A stretch of 22,633 nt of DNA from MKRK01 sp001896915 (GCA_937973935.1 CALJJF010000257.1:1-22633), one strand, 5' to 3'; counted from the first letter of the stretch, positions 7,081-15,189 are shown. Made by a program: numbers and translations. The notes: a model not told the origin generated them from the sequence alone.

Positions 7081-8457
7081 TTATACAACCTGAATGGAAT
7101 TTATCAGTTCTCCACCTGTGTAAACATGTGTAGCACAAGAAACACAAGGATCAAAGGAGCGTATGATTCTACCAATTTCAACAGGTGAACTAATGTTGCT
7201 AACTGGTGCACCGATGATCGCTTGTTCGGCAGTGCCCTTCATATTGCCTGTTTGGGTAGATAAATTCCATGCAGACGGTGTTATAATTTGATAAAAAGAT
7301 ATTTTGCCGTCATCAATATATACCCAATGGCCAAGTGCCCCCCGCGTAGTATCAACCAACCCTCTTCCGCTTGATTTCTCAGGTACAACATATTCTTTCT
7401 GAACTGATACGCCGGGAATCAAATTATCTATAAGTATTTTTAAAACAGAAGCAATTTTGCCAGCTTCAAGCACTCTTGCAATTGTTCTATCCATAACCGA
7501 TATACCATGTCTGTATTCACCGGAAAGCCATTGTCTTGCTAACGGACCAACTTCAAACGGAACGTTGTTGTACCTTGGTGCCTTCACCCATGAATAGGCG
7601 TGTTGCTTTTGTATATCCGGATCGTTTTTATAATCAAAAAATGCATATTCATTGTCCTGAGTTATATCATCCGGGTTAAAAACGCTTATTGTATTATTTG
7701 CATACACAAGAGGATTCACATAAAGCGTTCCCAAGTCTTTATAGTTATAAAAACATCCATAGCTTAATAAATTCCCATAGCCTTTACCAATGTGATAATA
7801 TTCAGAATAGTAATTTGCTATTTCATATACATCGGGAATCATTATTTCATTAATAAAAGTTTGGATTTCACTAAGAATAGATTTCAAGCTAATAATTTTA
7901 TCTATAGTAGCTTGGGAGGTAATACCACCAATAAAAATGCCATGATTATGAGGTGCTTTTCCTCCAAGGATCGCTAACATCTGATGTGCCCTGCGGCTGA
8001 AATCAAGAGAGTCAAAATAATCCTTAGCAATCTTATCATTCAACTTTTTAGGAAGCCTATAATCCATATGATCAACTTTAAAAAGAGGATATTCCTCCGG
8101 CAGCTTGACGAAATCAGGAATCGTGTACTGGTAAAAGTGCCTTAAATGGTTTTGTAAAAATTCACATCCGTGAATAATATCCCTGAGATACCGCCCTTGC
8201 TCAGTGGGTACAAAGTTCATTGCATTTTCCAAGGCAAGTGTTGATGCCATGGAATGTGCCGTTGAGCAGATTCCGCATATTCTCTGTGTAAAGTATACGG
8301 CGTCAAAAGGATTTCTACCTAAGAGCATTTTTTCAAATCCGCGAAACATCATCCCTTTTGTTTGCGCGTTAACAACCAAATTGTTTGCTATCTCTGCCTC
8401 AATTTCCAGAAAACCGCTGATACGGGTAACAGGATTTATTGTTATTTTTTCCGTCAT
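7081..8457 (-). CDS. [NiFe] hydrogenase large (catalytic) subunit
   Basis: A 458-residue subunit that carries the NiFe(CN)2CO active site, where H2 is split or formed. The N-terminal L1 motif RICGICSTAH supplies Cys61 and Cys64. The C-terminal L2 motif DPCVSCATH supplies Cys438 and Cys441. After His444 a 14-residue tail (VYTGGELINSIQVV) remains, as expected for a precursor trimmed by a nickel-dependent endopeptidase; such a protease is encoded in this operon (10187-10648). ATG at 8457 is chosen over GTG 8463 because GAGAGGGG lies just upstream and MTEKITINPVTR matches the family's usual start. It sits 2 bases past the small-subunit stop. At 458 residues it is at the short end for uptake-type enzymes. 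The motifs fit group 1 or group 2; the exact subgroup cannot be set by eye. Confidence 0.95.
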   Translation of the reverse strand: MTEKITINPVTRISGFLEIEAEIANNLVVNAQTKGMMFRGFEKMLLGRNPFDAVYFTQRICGICSTAHSMASTLALENAMNFVPTEQGRYLRDIIHGCEFLQNHLRHFYQYTIPDFVKLPEEYPLFKVDHMDYRLPKKLNDKIAKDYFDSLDFSRRAHQMLAILGGKAPHNHGIFIGGITSQATIDKIISLKSILSEIQTFINEIMIPDVYEIANYYSEYYHIGKGYGNLLSYGCFYNYKDLGTLYVNPLVYANNTISVFNPDDITQDNEYAFFDYKNDPDIQKQHAYSWVKAPRYNNVPFEVGPLARQWLSGEYRHGISVMDRTIARVLEAGKIASVLKILIDNLIPGVSVQKEYVVPEKSSGRGLVDTTRGALGHWVYIDDGKISFYQIITPSAWNLSTQTGNMKGTAEQAIIGAPVSNISSPVEIGRIIRSFDPCVSCATHVYTGGELINSIQVV

Positions 8458-8459
8458 GA

Positions 8460-9356
8460 TCACCCCTCTCTTGTTGTATCATAACTGATAAACGGCTCCA
8501 TGGCATCGGGGAAGCCAAACTGTGCACAGCCTATACAGGGAGAATCATCCCCAATTGGCCAATTAACATGTCCGTTCCATTGCCTGACGGGGCAATCGAT
8601 TGGCGTTACAGGACCGCGGCATCCGATTTTAAACATACAAGTTTCTTCACCAAGCTTACTTGCAAAAATTCCCCGATCAAAGTAGGACCGTCTCGGACAA
8701 CGCTCATGTATGGTAGTACTGTAAAACATCAAAGGTCTGTCTCTGTTATCAAGCGGTGACTCACCATACAATAATGTGTATGCAAGTGTGCCCATAAACC
8801 AATCCGGGTGACACGGACAACCCGGCAGTTTAATCACTTTTCTTTGCAAAACACTTTGTATACCAACGCAATGCGTTGGGTTGGGTCTGGCAGCGGATAC
8901 ACCCCCATGTGTCGCACATGCACCGACGGCAATAACGTATGATGCACTTGTTCCCAACTTTTTAACAGCTTCAAGACCAGTCACTAATTTACCGTTGTTT
9001 CGGCCTATAATGTTATAAGCACCATTATCCTTTAACGAAACTGCACCTTCGACCGCAAGAATATAGTCACTTCCGATTACACTGAACAACTGATCAATGG
9101 CTGCTGTACCTTCTGCTGCAATTAAGCTGTTACTATATATAAAATTTGTCATCTGCGTGATCAGATATTGAAAATCGGGGTCTTGCCCATTCAAAAGAGA
9201 AATGATGTTACCTGAGCATCCGTTTAATTCAAGCCAGACAAGGTTTCTCTTTTTAAGGATTCCATTTGTAATATTACTTTTTGCCTGATTAACAAGACTT
9301 GAAGTTGTTTTTAATCTGCTTTCCTGATATGGACATTGTAAATCCGGTGTATCCAA
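8460..9356 (-). CDS. [NiFe] hydrogenase small (iron-sulfur) subunit
   Basis: A 298-residue electron-transfer subunit. Cluster ligands are visible: proximal Cys47 (NGCSGN), Cys147 (GACATHGG) and Cys180 (PGCPCHP); distal His217, Cys220, Cys240 and Cys246 (HERCPRR ... CMFKIGC); medial Cys255, Cys274 and Cys277 (DCPVRQWN ... CIGC). The usual CxxC pair at the proximal site is reduced to one Cys: residue 44 is Leu. The CSGN form resembles group 2a enzymes (HupS/Huc), where [3Fe-4S] clusters are known. There is no Tat signal peptide, so the enzyme should stay in the cytosol. The start is TTG at 9356, with only a modest ribosome site. The C-terminal half looks like group 1, so the subgroup is uncertain. 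Confidence 0.93.
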   Translation of the reverse strand: MDTPDLQCPYQESRLKTTSSLVNQAKSNITNGILKKRNLVWLELNGCSGNIISLLNGQDPDFQYLITQMTNFIYSNSLIAAEGTAAIDQLFSVIGSDYILAVEGAVSLKDNGAYNIIGRNNGKLVTGLEAVKKLGTSASYVIAVGACATHGGVSAARPNPTHCVGIQSVLQRKVIKLPGCPCHPDWFMGTLAYTLLYGESPLDNRDRPLMFYSTTIHERCPRRSYFDRGIFASKLGEETCMFKIGCRGPVTPIDCPVRQWNGHVNWPIGDDSPCIGCAQFGFPDAMEPFISYDTTREG

Positions 9357-9375
9357 TCAAATCACCAACTTATCA

Positions 9376-9849
9376 TCAGATTAAATTACCTACTACCGGC
9401 AGCCTATTTAAAATATCGGTCCCTGCATGACATGCTGCAAATGAGCTTGTCAAATCGTTTCCGGCGCTAAGCCCAAAATGCGATGCAGCCGCCCACGCCG
9501 CATTGTTTGTGACATCATATATCACTCCATTTACTGCAACATAAGCCGGATTGCCGTTTTTACCGTTAAACCTTGCCAATTCTTCTTTGGTATAAGTTTT
9601 CGTGTCATTAACAACAGGAACTGCCTGCTGTGTGAATGTACTTGTATACTGTGCTGATGTATCATTCATTCGCAATTGATTTGTAGTGCTAAAATGCTTT
9701 ATGTAATTGTCCAGCGTCATGATTTCACTTTTCAGATGATCTAATACTTTGCGCTTATTATTGTATTTATTGGAATAGAGCTTTTCAACATCGGCATTTA
9801 TTTCTTTAACGCTTTCACTAATAAAATCTAAAAATAAGTTTAAATTCAT
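9376..9849 (-). CDS. Cytochrome b5-like heme protein, likely hydrogenase partner
   Basis: A 157-residue protein. Residues 1-60 are helical and charged, a possible coiled-coil or docking domain. A flexible Thr/Gln-rich linker (62-83) follows. Residues 84-157 match the clostridial cytochrome b5-like heme/steroid-binding domain (YTKEELARFNGKNGNPAYVA, YDVT, HFGLSAGNDL, CHAG, LPVVG). His124 and His141 are candidate heme ligands. There is no signal peptide or membrane helix. ATG at 9849 follows GGGAGG at the right distance; an ATG at 9864 would overlap that site. It sits 19 bases before the small-subunit gene in the same operon, so a role as electron carrier to or from the hydrogenase is a natural inference but not shown. 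Confidence 0.85.
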   Translation of the reverse strand: MNLNLFLDFISESVKEINADVEKLYSNKYNNKRKVLDHLKSEIMTLDNYIKHFSTTNQLRMNDTSAQYTSTFTQQAVPVVNDTKTYTKEELARFNGKNGNPAYVAVNGVIYDVTNNAAWAAASHFGLSAGNDLTSSFAACHAGTDILNRLPVVGNLI

Positions 9850-9924
9850 TATAAAACCTCCCAAAATATCAATTCAATTCATTTTAATCGGAAGGTGAAT
9901 TTGCTGTCATAAGTTTACTGCATG

Positions 9925-10194
9925 CTAAGGCGTAGCTAAAACAATCTTTTCACCATCAATTTGTTCAATTGTAGATGTAAGTGGCGTAATTTCCTTCTTA
10001 TGTACTAAGATCTCGGAAGTATCGTCAATAAGCATACTGTTTTGGTCAGCAAAATACTCACGAATGCTTTGTTCACAAATATGACTATTCGTATGTACTG
10101 TTATTGTTAAAACAAGAATTTTAGCAATGGAATGCTGATCACACAAGCGCACAATTGATTTAAACAGGTTTTGATTTAAAAACGTATCATGCAA
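9925..10194 (-). CDS. HypA-like nickel-insertion protein lacking the zinc domain
   Basis: An 89-residue protein. Its start, Met-His-Asp, and the following helix and strand pattern (LFKSIVRLCDQHSIAKILVL) match the N-terminal nickel domain of HypA, where His2 is the nickel ligand. Typical HypA is about 113 residues and contains a C-x2-C ... C-x2-C zinc ribbon; none is present here. TTG at 10194 is the start that keeps His2, and GGAGG lies nine bases upstream. It overlaps the protease gene by 8 bases, indicating translational coupling. It may deliver nickel in a reduced form or be a dedicated scaffold; the assignment rests on the N-terminus and the operon. Confidence 0.6.
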   Translation of the reverse strand: MHDTFLNQNLFKSIVRLCDQHSIAKILVLTITVHTNSHICEQSIREYFADQNSMLIDDTSEILVHKKEITPLTSTIEQIDGEKIVLATP

Positions 10195-10648
10195 GTTCGA
10201 ATTCCTCCATTATCATACTTTTTATAGTTTTCTCTACTTTTGAACAAATCAAAGGTAGTTTTTCTTGTAAAACAAGACTCAATTTTTCATCAAAATCGAT
10301 TTCAGCTATTTCAATGCCGATAAGATAACCATTAAATTTTCTGTCATACAACTCCATAAGATCAATAATACTCATATCATGCTGCATACTGAAAGCAGTG
10401 GTTCTTGTCATCAAATCGGAAAGGCTGAATACAAAAACGCTTCCGGGTTCTGCTCCTACATTTATTGCATCGAGAATAATCACAAAATCACTTTCGTCCA
10501 GCAGATAAAAACACCCAGAACAGTCGGTTTCACCAACAATAATTTCAAGAGCATCATCATTGAACTTGTCTTTCAATCGATCAATCACTTCAATTGCGAT
10601 CCCATCATCTCTCATAAAACGATTGCCAATAACAATTATTTTCGTCAT
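10187..10648 (-). CDS. Hydrogenase maturation endopeptidase (HyaD/HybD/HycI family)
   Basis: A 153-residue protease that senses nickel in the precursor large subunit and cuts off its C-terminal tail. The fold signature is clear: MTKIIVIGN strand, RDDGIAIEV helix start with Asp15, VIILDAINVG with Asp60, and SMQHDMS with His90. These occupy the places of the Glu16, Asp62 and His93 nickel ligands of E. coli HybD. The length is normal for the family. It is the first gene of the hydrogenase operon and overlaps the HypA-like gene. The matching substrate tail is present on the large subunit at 7081-8457. The ribosome site is weak. Confidence 0.9.
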   Translation of the reverse strand: MTKIIVIGNRFMRDDGIAIEVIDRLKDKFNDDALEIIVGETDCSGCFYLLDESDFVIILDAINVGAEPGSVFVFSLSDLMTRTTAFSMQHDMSIIDLMELYDRKFNGYLIGIEIAEIDFDEKLSLVLQEKLPLICSKVEKTIKSMIMEEFELA

Positions 10649-10771
10649 AATATTACACCGTTATGGTTTAAAGATATAAAACATTTATATGTTAAATATA
10701 AAATAAAAATGCATTCTATCAAGAACATTGGTGCTTAATAGACAGCTGTTTTTCTTGATTGGAATAAAGAA

Positions 10772-10820
10772 AAACAGTAGTTGCAATCAACACATAAATG
10801 TTTGAATTCAACTACTGTTT
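10772..10820 (-). terminator. Terminator of the cupin gene
   Basis: AAACAGTAGTTG (10772-10783) is perfectly complementary to 10809-10820; on the minus strand TTTTTCTTTATT follows. A second stem, CTGTTTTTCTT (10746-10756) with 10767-10777, overlaps the same arm, so the two hairpins exclude each other. The outer arms nearly match those at 6507-6555. Confidence 0.75.
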
Positions 10821-10845
10821 AAATAAAATATCGCAAGTTTTTCAC

Positions 10846-11304
10846 TTAATGATGCTCTTGTGCATCTTGTTTCGTTACATGAACAGTACCGAAAGGATGC
10901 TGAGGCGGTGCGTAAATTGAATAGAGCTTTAGTGGTATACGTCCGGTGTTGATCACATTATGCCAAGTACCTGCCGGAACAATAATTGCATCGCTTGGAT
11001 TTACTCTTTGTTGATAATTTAAATTGTCCATGCTGTTTCCCATCATCACAACACCCTGACCTTGCTCAATACGTAAAAATTGGTCAACATTCGGATGCAT
11101 CTCTATACCTATGTCCTCACCAGACTTTATACTCATTAATGTAAGCTGCATGTGGGTACCTGTCCACAGAACCGTTCGAAAGTTATTGTTTTGCAAAGTG
11201 GCTCGCTCAATATTTATGACAAATGGGGTTGGTCCATAATCTCTTAATCCACCCGAATTTTGATTATTCATCGGTGCATTATTACATCGATTGTTATAAC
11301 GCAT
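10846..11304 (-). CDS. Cupin-domain protein
   Basis: A 152-residue single-domain cupin. The metal-binding pattern is visible: EMHPNVDQFLRIEQGQG in motif 1 (His70, Glu80) and PAGTWHNVINTG in motif 2 (His115), around a beta-barrel core. The N-terminus is Asn-rich and the C-terminus ends in His-His. Related small cupins in Firmicutes are often named mannose-6-phosphate-isomerase-like, but the enzyme activity is generally unproven. AAAGGGA precedes ATG at 11304. It has its own downstream terminator, and the kinase gene's terminator lies upstream, so it is probably a single-gene unit. Confidence 0.85.
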   Translation of the reverse strand: MRYNNRCNNAPMNNQNSGGLRDYGPTPFVINIERATLQNNNFRTVLWTGTHMQLTLMSIKSGEDIGIEMHPNVDQFLRIEQGQGVVMMGNSMDNLNYQQRVNPSDAIIVPAGTWHNVINTGRIPLKLYSIYAPPQHPFGTVHVTKQDAQEHH

Positions 11305-11370
11305 AATTCCATCCCTTTCACAGACTTCGATATTATATACTATGCGAAAACAAGATTTTCGTTATAAAAA

Positions 11371-11398
11371 ATGAGCACCCTTCAAAGGAGGTGCTCAT
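11371..11398 (-). terminator. Terminator of the ATPase-zinc ribbon-kinase operon
   Basis: ATGAGCACC (11371-11379) is complementary to 11390-11398. Read on the minus strand the stem is followed by TTTTTTA. It lies 14 bases past the kinase stop. Confidence 0.85.
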
Positions 11399-11411
11399 AC
11401 AGCTTACAAGG

Positions 11412-12128
11412 TTATTTTTCTATACTAAAGGCTTTGACAAAATCTTTTTTAATTTCATTGATGCTTTCGTAGGGATCAGTTAATCTTAATAACCTTTTTA
11501 AAAATAGCATTTGATCATTGGTTAAGGATAATTCATCATACCAAGGTGTTCTTTTCATTTTCTGCTTTTTAAACGATGAATAGATCAGATATAACAGAAA
11601 GTCTCCTAAATATGAATAATCAACATCGTATTTATAACAAGAATTATCCGCCCATCTTGCCAACCCAAAATCAACAAGATAAACCTTATCGCTGTTAATA
11701 ATGACATTAGGAATCCGAATATCCCTATGGACAACTCCATGACCATGGAGATACTGAATAATGTTTATTAATTGATAACCGATTAAATAGATTTCTTTAC
11801 TGGTAAAACGATGCTTCTTTTTAAAAAGCAAAGACTGTACTGTGTCTCCATGTTTTTGTTCCAAAACAAATCCGTAAAAGCTCTTTTCATTAATTACGCC
11901 TAATAATTCAGGGATTGATTGATGATGAAGCTGTGACAATATCACAGCTTCAAACATATTTTTATCTTTATTTTTTTTAAAGATACGAGGCTTAAATCGC
12001 TTAATCACAACCGGAATACCACTATGTGATTGTGCTAAAAAGCAAAGGCCATAACGGCCTTCGCCAATCAGCTTTAAAAGAGTGTAGTCTCCATACTGCT
12101 TCCCAATATAATTTTTAAAAAATGGCAT
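11412..12128 (-). CDS. Small Hanks-type serine/threonine protein kinase
   Basis: A 238-residue cytosolic kinase domain. The glycine loop GEGRYG (22-27), the ATP-binding Lys43 (VVIKRF), Glu60 in helix C, the catalytic loop HRDIRIPN (134-141) and DFG (153-155) are all present, so it should be active. The C-lobe is short, there is no membrane helix and there are no PASTA repeats, unlike PrkC-type kinases. It starts four bases after the zinc-ribbon stop without a clear ribosome site, which implies translational coupling. It is the last gene of an operon with a metal ATPase under a NiCo riboswitch, so its target may be the ATPase or the zinc-ribbon protein (inference). Confidence 0.85.
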   Translation of the reverse strand: MPFFKNYIGKQYGDYTLLKLIGEGRYGLCFLAQSHSGIPVVIKRFKPRIFKKNKDKNMFEAVILSQLHHQSIPELLGVINEKSFYGFVLEQKHGDTVQSLLFKKKHRFTSKEIYLIGYQLINIIQYLHGHGVVHRDIRIPNVIINSDKVYLVDFGLARWADNSCYKYDVDYSYLGDFLLYLIYSSFKKQKMKRTPWYDELSLTNDQMLFLKRLLRLTDPYESINEIKKDFVKAFSIEK

Positions 12129-12132
12129 AGAA

Positions 12133-12504
12133 TTAACCGTTAATTTTTGTTCCGCATTTTAAGCAGAATTTTGCTTTAGGTGGCAACTTTTCACCACATT
12201 CGAGACAAAACAATCCTGCACTTACCTTTTCACCACATTCGAGGCAAAACTTAGAACCAGCCGGTATTCGTGCGTTACACTTTTTACATGCCATAGCATT
12301 TTGGCTTGAAGCAGATTGATTAGTCATGGGGTAATCCGGCTGTTGTGTTGGATAATTCTGATAATAACGGTTTGAACGGCTTCTTGACCCCAAAGCATTA
12401 AATAGATTACCGAGAAATCCACTTTTTTGATAATGATTGCTACCGTTGTTTCCGTTTTTGTAATGACTTTGCTTGGATGATCTTGATTTTGAAAAAAAGC
12501 TCAT
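12133..12504 (-). CDS. Double zinc-ribbon protein with a low-complexity N-terminus
   Basis: A 123-residue protein. The first ~70 residues are rich in Ser, Asn, Gln, Tyr and Lys and probably disordered. The C-terminal third has four CxxC knuckles (CKKC, CLECG, CLECG, CLKCG) arranged as two zinc ribbons. ATG at 12504 is preferred to GTG 12513 because GAGGTG lies six bases before it. It starts one base after the ATPase stop. Zinc ribbons of this type are common adaptor modules. Beside a transition-metal transporter, metal binding or anchoring of the kinase are both possible. Confidence 0.8.
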   Translation of the reverse strand: MSFFSKSRSSKQSHYKNGNNGSNHYQKSGFLGNLFNALGSRSRSNRYYQNYPTQQPDYPMTNQSASSQNAMACKKCNARIPAGSKFCLECGEKVSAGLFCLECGEKLPPKAKFCLKCGTKING

Positions 12505-12505
12505 T

Positions 12506-15049
12506 TTACTCACCTCTATTATTTATTTTTCTTTTCATGTATCCTATAAGTTTTACAAGCTCATACCACATCACAGCCGCAAAGGCAATGATTACGGTGA
12601 AGAAAAATTGCTCGCCTGTTAAAGAAGCCAGCTTCAAGAAACCTGAAAGTGGTGTGTACAGCATGAGTAACAAGGCGAAAACAGTACCAACGGTAATAGC
12701 CCACATGACTTTATCGCGTATCAACCTTATCAGTGTTTGGAAAGCAAAATCGGTGTTAGAACTGTTTACCTGAACAAGCAAAATGTTGCTTAAGAACACG
12801 ATAGCCAGACCCATTGTACGTGCAATTGAGGCGTTCGCTTCAGGATTTTGCTGTAAAACATAAAAATAAGTTCCAAAGGAGGCTGCGAAAATGACAAGAC
12901 CCTGAACTATACTTTTAAAGAGACCTTTAGCATTGATGATCCGTTCATTGGGATTTCGCGGTGCTCGTTGCATAATATCACGCTCAGCAGGCTGGCGCTC
13001 AAGCACAATGGAGCAGGTTGGGTCAATAATCAACTCCAATAATACCACATGAAGCGGCAAAAGCAGCAAATAGGAGGGTCTTATACCAAGCAGCGGAGCA
13101 AGCAGTGATGAAAAGGCAATAGGAATATGAATAGTAAAAACATACCCAACAGCCTTTTTGATATTGTCATAAATCCTTCTGCCGTCCTTAATAGTATCAA
13201 CAATCGTTGAAAAATTATCATCAAGTAAAATTAAATCGGCAGCTTCTCTGGATACCTCTGAGCCGCGCTTGCCCATTGCAATGCCGATATCGGCATATTT
13301 TAATGCGGGTGCATCATTCACACCGTCGCCGGTCATGGCAACAACTTCGCCGTTATCCTTGAAAGCCTTCACAATTCGCATTTTGTGTTCTGGTACAACG
13401 CGAGAGAAAATGCTGACATCACAAACATGTTCCCTGAGTTCTTCATCGGTCATTTTTTCAAGCTCGTCACCGGTTATGATTTTGTCGCAATTGGGCATCC
13501 CTATTTGTGTGGCAATTGAACTGGCTGTAATGCCGTTGTCGCCAGTAATCATCACCACACGAACACCTGCTTTGGTGCAGTGCTTTATGTCTTCTTTAAC
13601 CGATTCTCTTGGCGGATCGGCAAGACCGATTAATCCGCAAAGTTGTAGACTGCAATCATATAGCGTCGGTGGCACATCATCAGCGGAGGCAACAACCATT
13701 TCACCAACTGCAATAACGCGTAATCCCTGTTTGGACATTTCAAGTATTTTATCTTCGGCGCGTTTTTTATCTTCATCCGAAATTTTACATATAGTTAGAA
13801 TGCGTTCGGGTGAGCCTTTTGCAGTAACGTGAATTTTGTCATCAAGTTGCCAGACATGCCCCATCATTTTAGCTTCATTAGTAAACGGATATTCTGTAAC
13901 AAATTTACCGGAAAACAACTGATCTTTGGTTATATTCAGATTTCCACAGTATGCGAGCATGGCTTTTTCCATCGGGTCATATGCGTCTGTTTCACAAGCC
14001 ATACCCATGATTTCACAAAGGTGTTTTTCATCATTATCCTTCGCCCATGTATCACGCACAGTCATGCGGTTCATTGTAATCGTACCTGTTTTGTCCACGC
14101 AAAGAACAGATACTGCACCAAGCGTTTCGACAGCCGGCAATTTGCGAACCAAGGACTGCTTTTTAGCAAGCCGCCACGCACCCATTGATAGAAATACAGT
14201 TAAAATAACCGGAAATTCCTCCGGTATCATTGCCATGGCAAGAGTGATACCTGATAAGATGCTTTCAATAAGCCGATCCTTAAACAGGTGATCAGGAATG
14301 TTAAACCATGTAAAACATCCCACGAGCGCAAACAAAACGGCGGCAATTCCCGCACTTAACTTAACAAGTTTTCCGGTTTGTTTTTGCAAGGGAGTCGGAC
14401 TTTCCGGTGCACTTGCAACATTCATCCCAATTTTTCCGTATTCGGTCAAGGCACCAATCTTATCGACTAAGATCATGGCACTGCCCTGTGTTACAAGAGT
14501 ACCTGCATAGCAATAATCTTTCCGCCAATAGTCTTTAGCTTCTTGGCCGACGTTTTGCGCTGTTACCTTCCACACACCTTCTGCTTCGCCGGTAAGGGAG
14601 GATTCATCAACACACAGGTCATTTGCGCGAAGGACTTCTCCGTCAGCTGGAATTTTGACACCTTCGGCAATCAACATGAAATCGCCCGGTACTAAATCAG
14701 CACTGTTAATCGTCTTTTCTTCACCGTCACGTATAACCTTTATATGCGGCGCAGAAAGATCTTTTAAAGCTTTTAATGTTTTATCCGTTTTCCATTCTTG
14801 TATGACATCAATACTAATGATGCCCAAAACGAAAACAAGCATGATCGCACCGTCGCGCGGCTCACCCAATATAAAATAAATAACGGCAGCAACGAGAAGA
14901 AGCAAAAACATTGGTTCGGTTAGCGCCTTTAAAATTTGATGAAAGATGCTTTCTTTCTTTTCAGATGTAAGTTCGTTTTTTCCGTGCTTTTCTTGAAGTT
15001 CTATGGCCTGCTTTGTTGTCAGACCATTTGTAGAATCCGGTCTTATCAT
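12506..15049 (-). CDS. P-type cation-transporting ATPase, probably Ni2+/Co2+ export
   Basis: An 847-residue P2-type ATPase, full length. It shows an N-terminal cation-ATPase domain, TGEAEG in the actuator domain (about 153-158), the membrane motif IPEEFP (275-280), the phosphorylation site DKTGT (Asp319) and the hinge TGDGVNDAP (573-581). Annotation pipelines would call it a calcium ATPase. However, the M4 motif is PEEFP instead of PEGLP. M6 carries LELIIDPTCS (671-680, with Cys679) instead of the NLVTD-type site of calcium pumps. With the NiCo riboswitch in its leader, export of Ni2+ or Co2+ is the better call (inference). GGAGGT precedes ATG 15049. It is first in an operon with the zinc-ribbon and kinase genes. 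Confidence 0.9.
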   Translation of the reverse strand: MIRPDSTNGLTTKQAIELQEKHGKNELTSEKKESIFHQILKALTEPMFLLLLVAAVIYFILGEPRDGAIMLVFVLGIISIDVIQEWKTDKTLKALKDLSAPHIKVIRDGEEKTINSADLVPGDFMLIAEGVKIPADGEVLRANDLCVDESSLTGEAEGVWKVTAQNVGQEAKDYWRKDYCYAGTLVTQGSAMILVDKIGALTEYGKIGMNVASAPESPTPLQKQTGKLVKLSAGIAAVLFALVGCFTWFNIPDHLFKDRLIESILSGITLAMAMIPEEFPVILTVFLSMGAWRLAKKQSLVRKLPAVETLGAVSVLCVDKTGTITMNRMTVRDTWAKDNDEKHLCEIMGMACETDAYDPMEKAMLAYCGNLNITKDQLFSGKFVTEYPFTNEAKMMGHVWQLDDKIHVTAKGSPERILTICKISDEDKKRAEDKILEMSKQGLRVIAVGEMVVASADDVPPTLYDCSLQLCGLIGLADPPRESVKEDIKHCTKAGVRVVMITGDNGITASSIATQIGMPNCDKIITGDELEKMTDEELREHVCDVSIFSRVVPEHKMRIVKAFKDNGEVVAMTGDGVNDAPALKYADIGIAMGKRGSEVSREAADLILLDDNFSTIVDTIKDGRRIYDNIKKAVGYVFTIHIPIAFSSLLAPLLGIRPSYLLLLPLHVVLLELIIDPTCSIVLERQPAERDIMQRAPRNPNERIINAKGLFKSIVQGLVIFAASFGTYFYVLQQNPEANASIARTMGLAIVFLSNILLVQVNSSNTDFAFQTLIRLIRDKVMWAITVGTVFALLLMLYTPLSGFLKLASLTGEQFFFTVIIAFAAVMWYELVKLIGYMKRKINNRGE

Positions 15050-15147
15050 AGTAAGTTACCTCCATATTCGCCTTTTGGGCGTTAGTTTGATAGCTCTATG
15101 ACAATGCATCATCAAGCATTTATGTCCTATAGGTTAAAAAAGGGTAT

Positions 15148-15189
15148 AAAAAACACACCTATGGAACATACTACTGTCCCACAGATGTG
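15148..15189 (-). terminator. Riboswitch expression platform (intrinsic terminator)
   Basis: On the minus strand CACATCTGTG GGAC pairs over 14 positions (G-U included) with GTTC CATAGGTGTG, then TTTTTT (15148-15153). The 5' arm includes the 3' side of aptamer stem P4 and the conserved GGGAC. Aptamer folding and terminator folding therefore exclude each other. This is an ON switch: ligand keeps the aptamer and allows read-through into the ATPase operon. Confidence 0.8.

Noticed and set aside
13269..14510. Several plus-strand ORFs of 70-187 residues opposite the ATPase gene
   Set aside because: They are antisense shadows of a conserved full-length gene. Composition is Ser/Cys/Ile-rich without motifs or ribosome sites.
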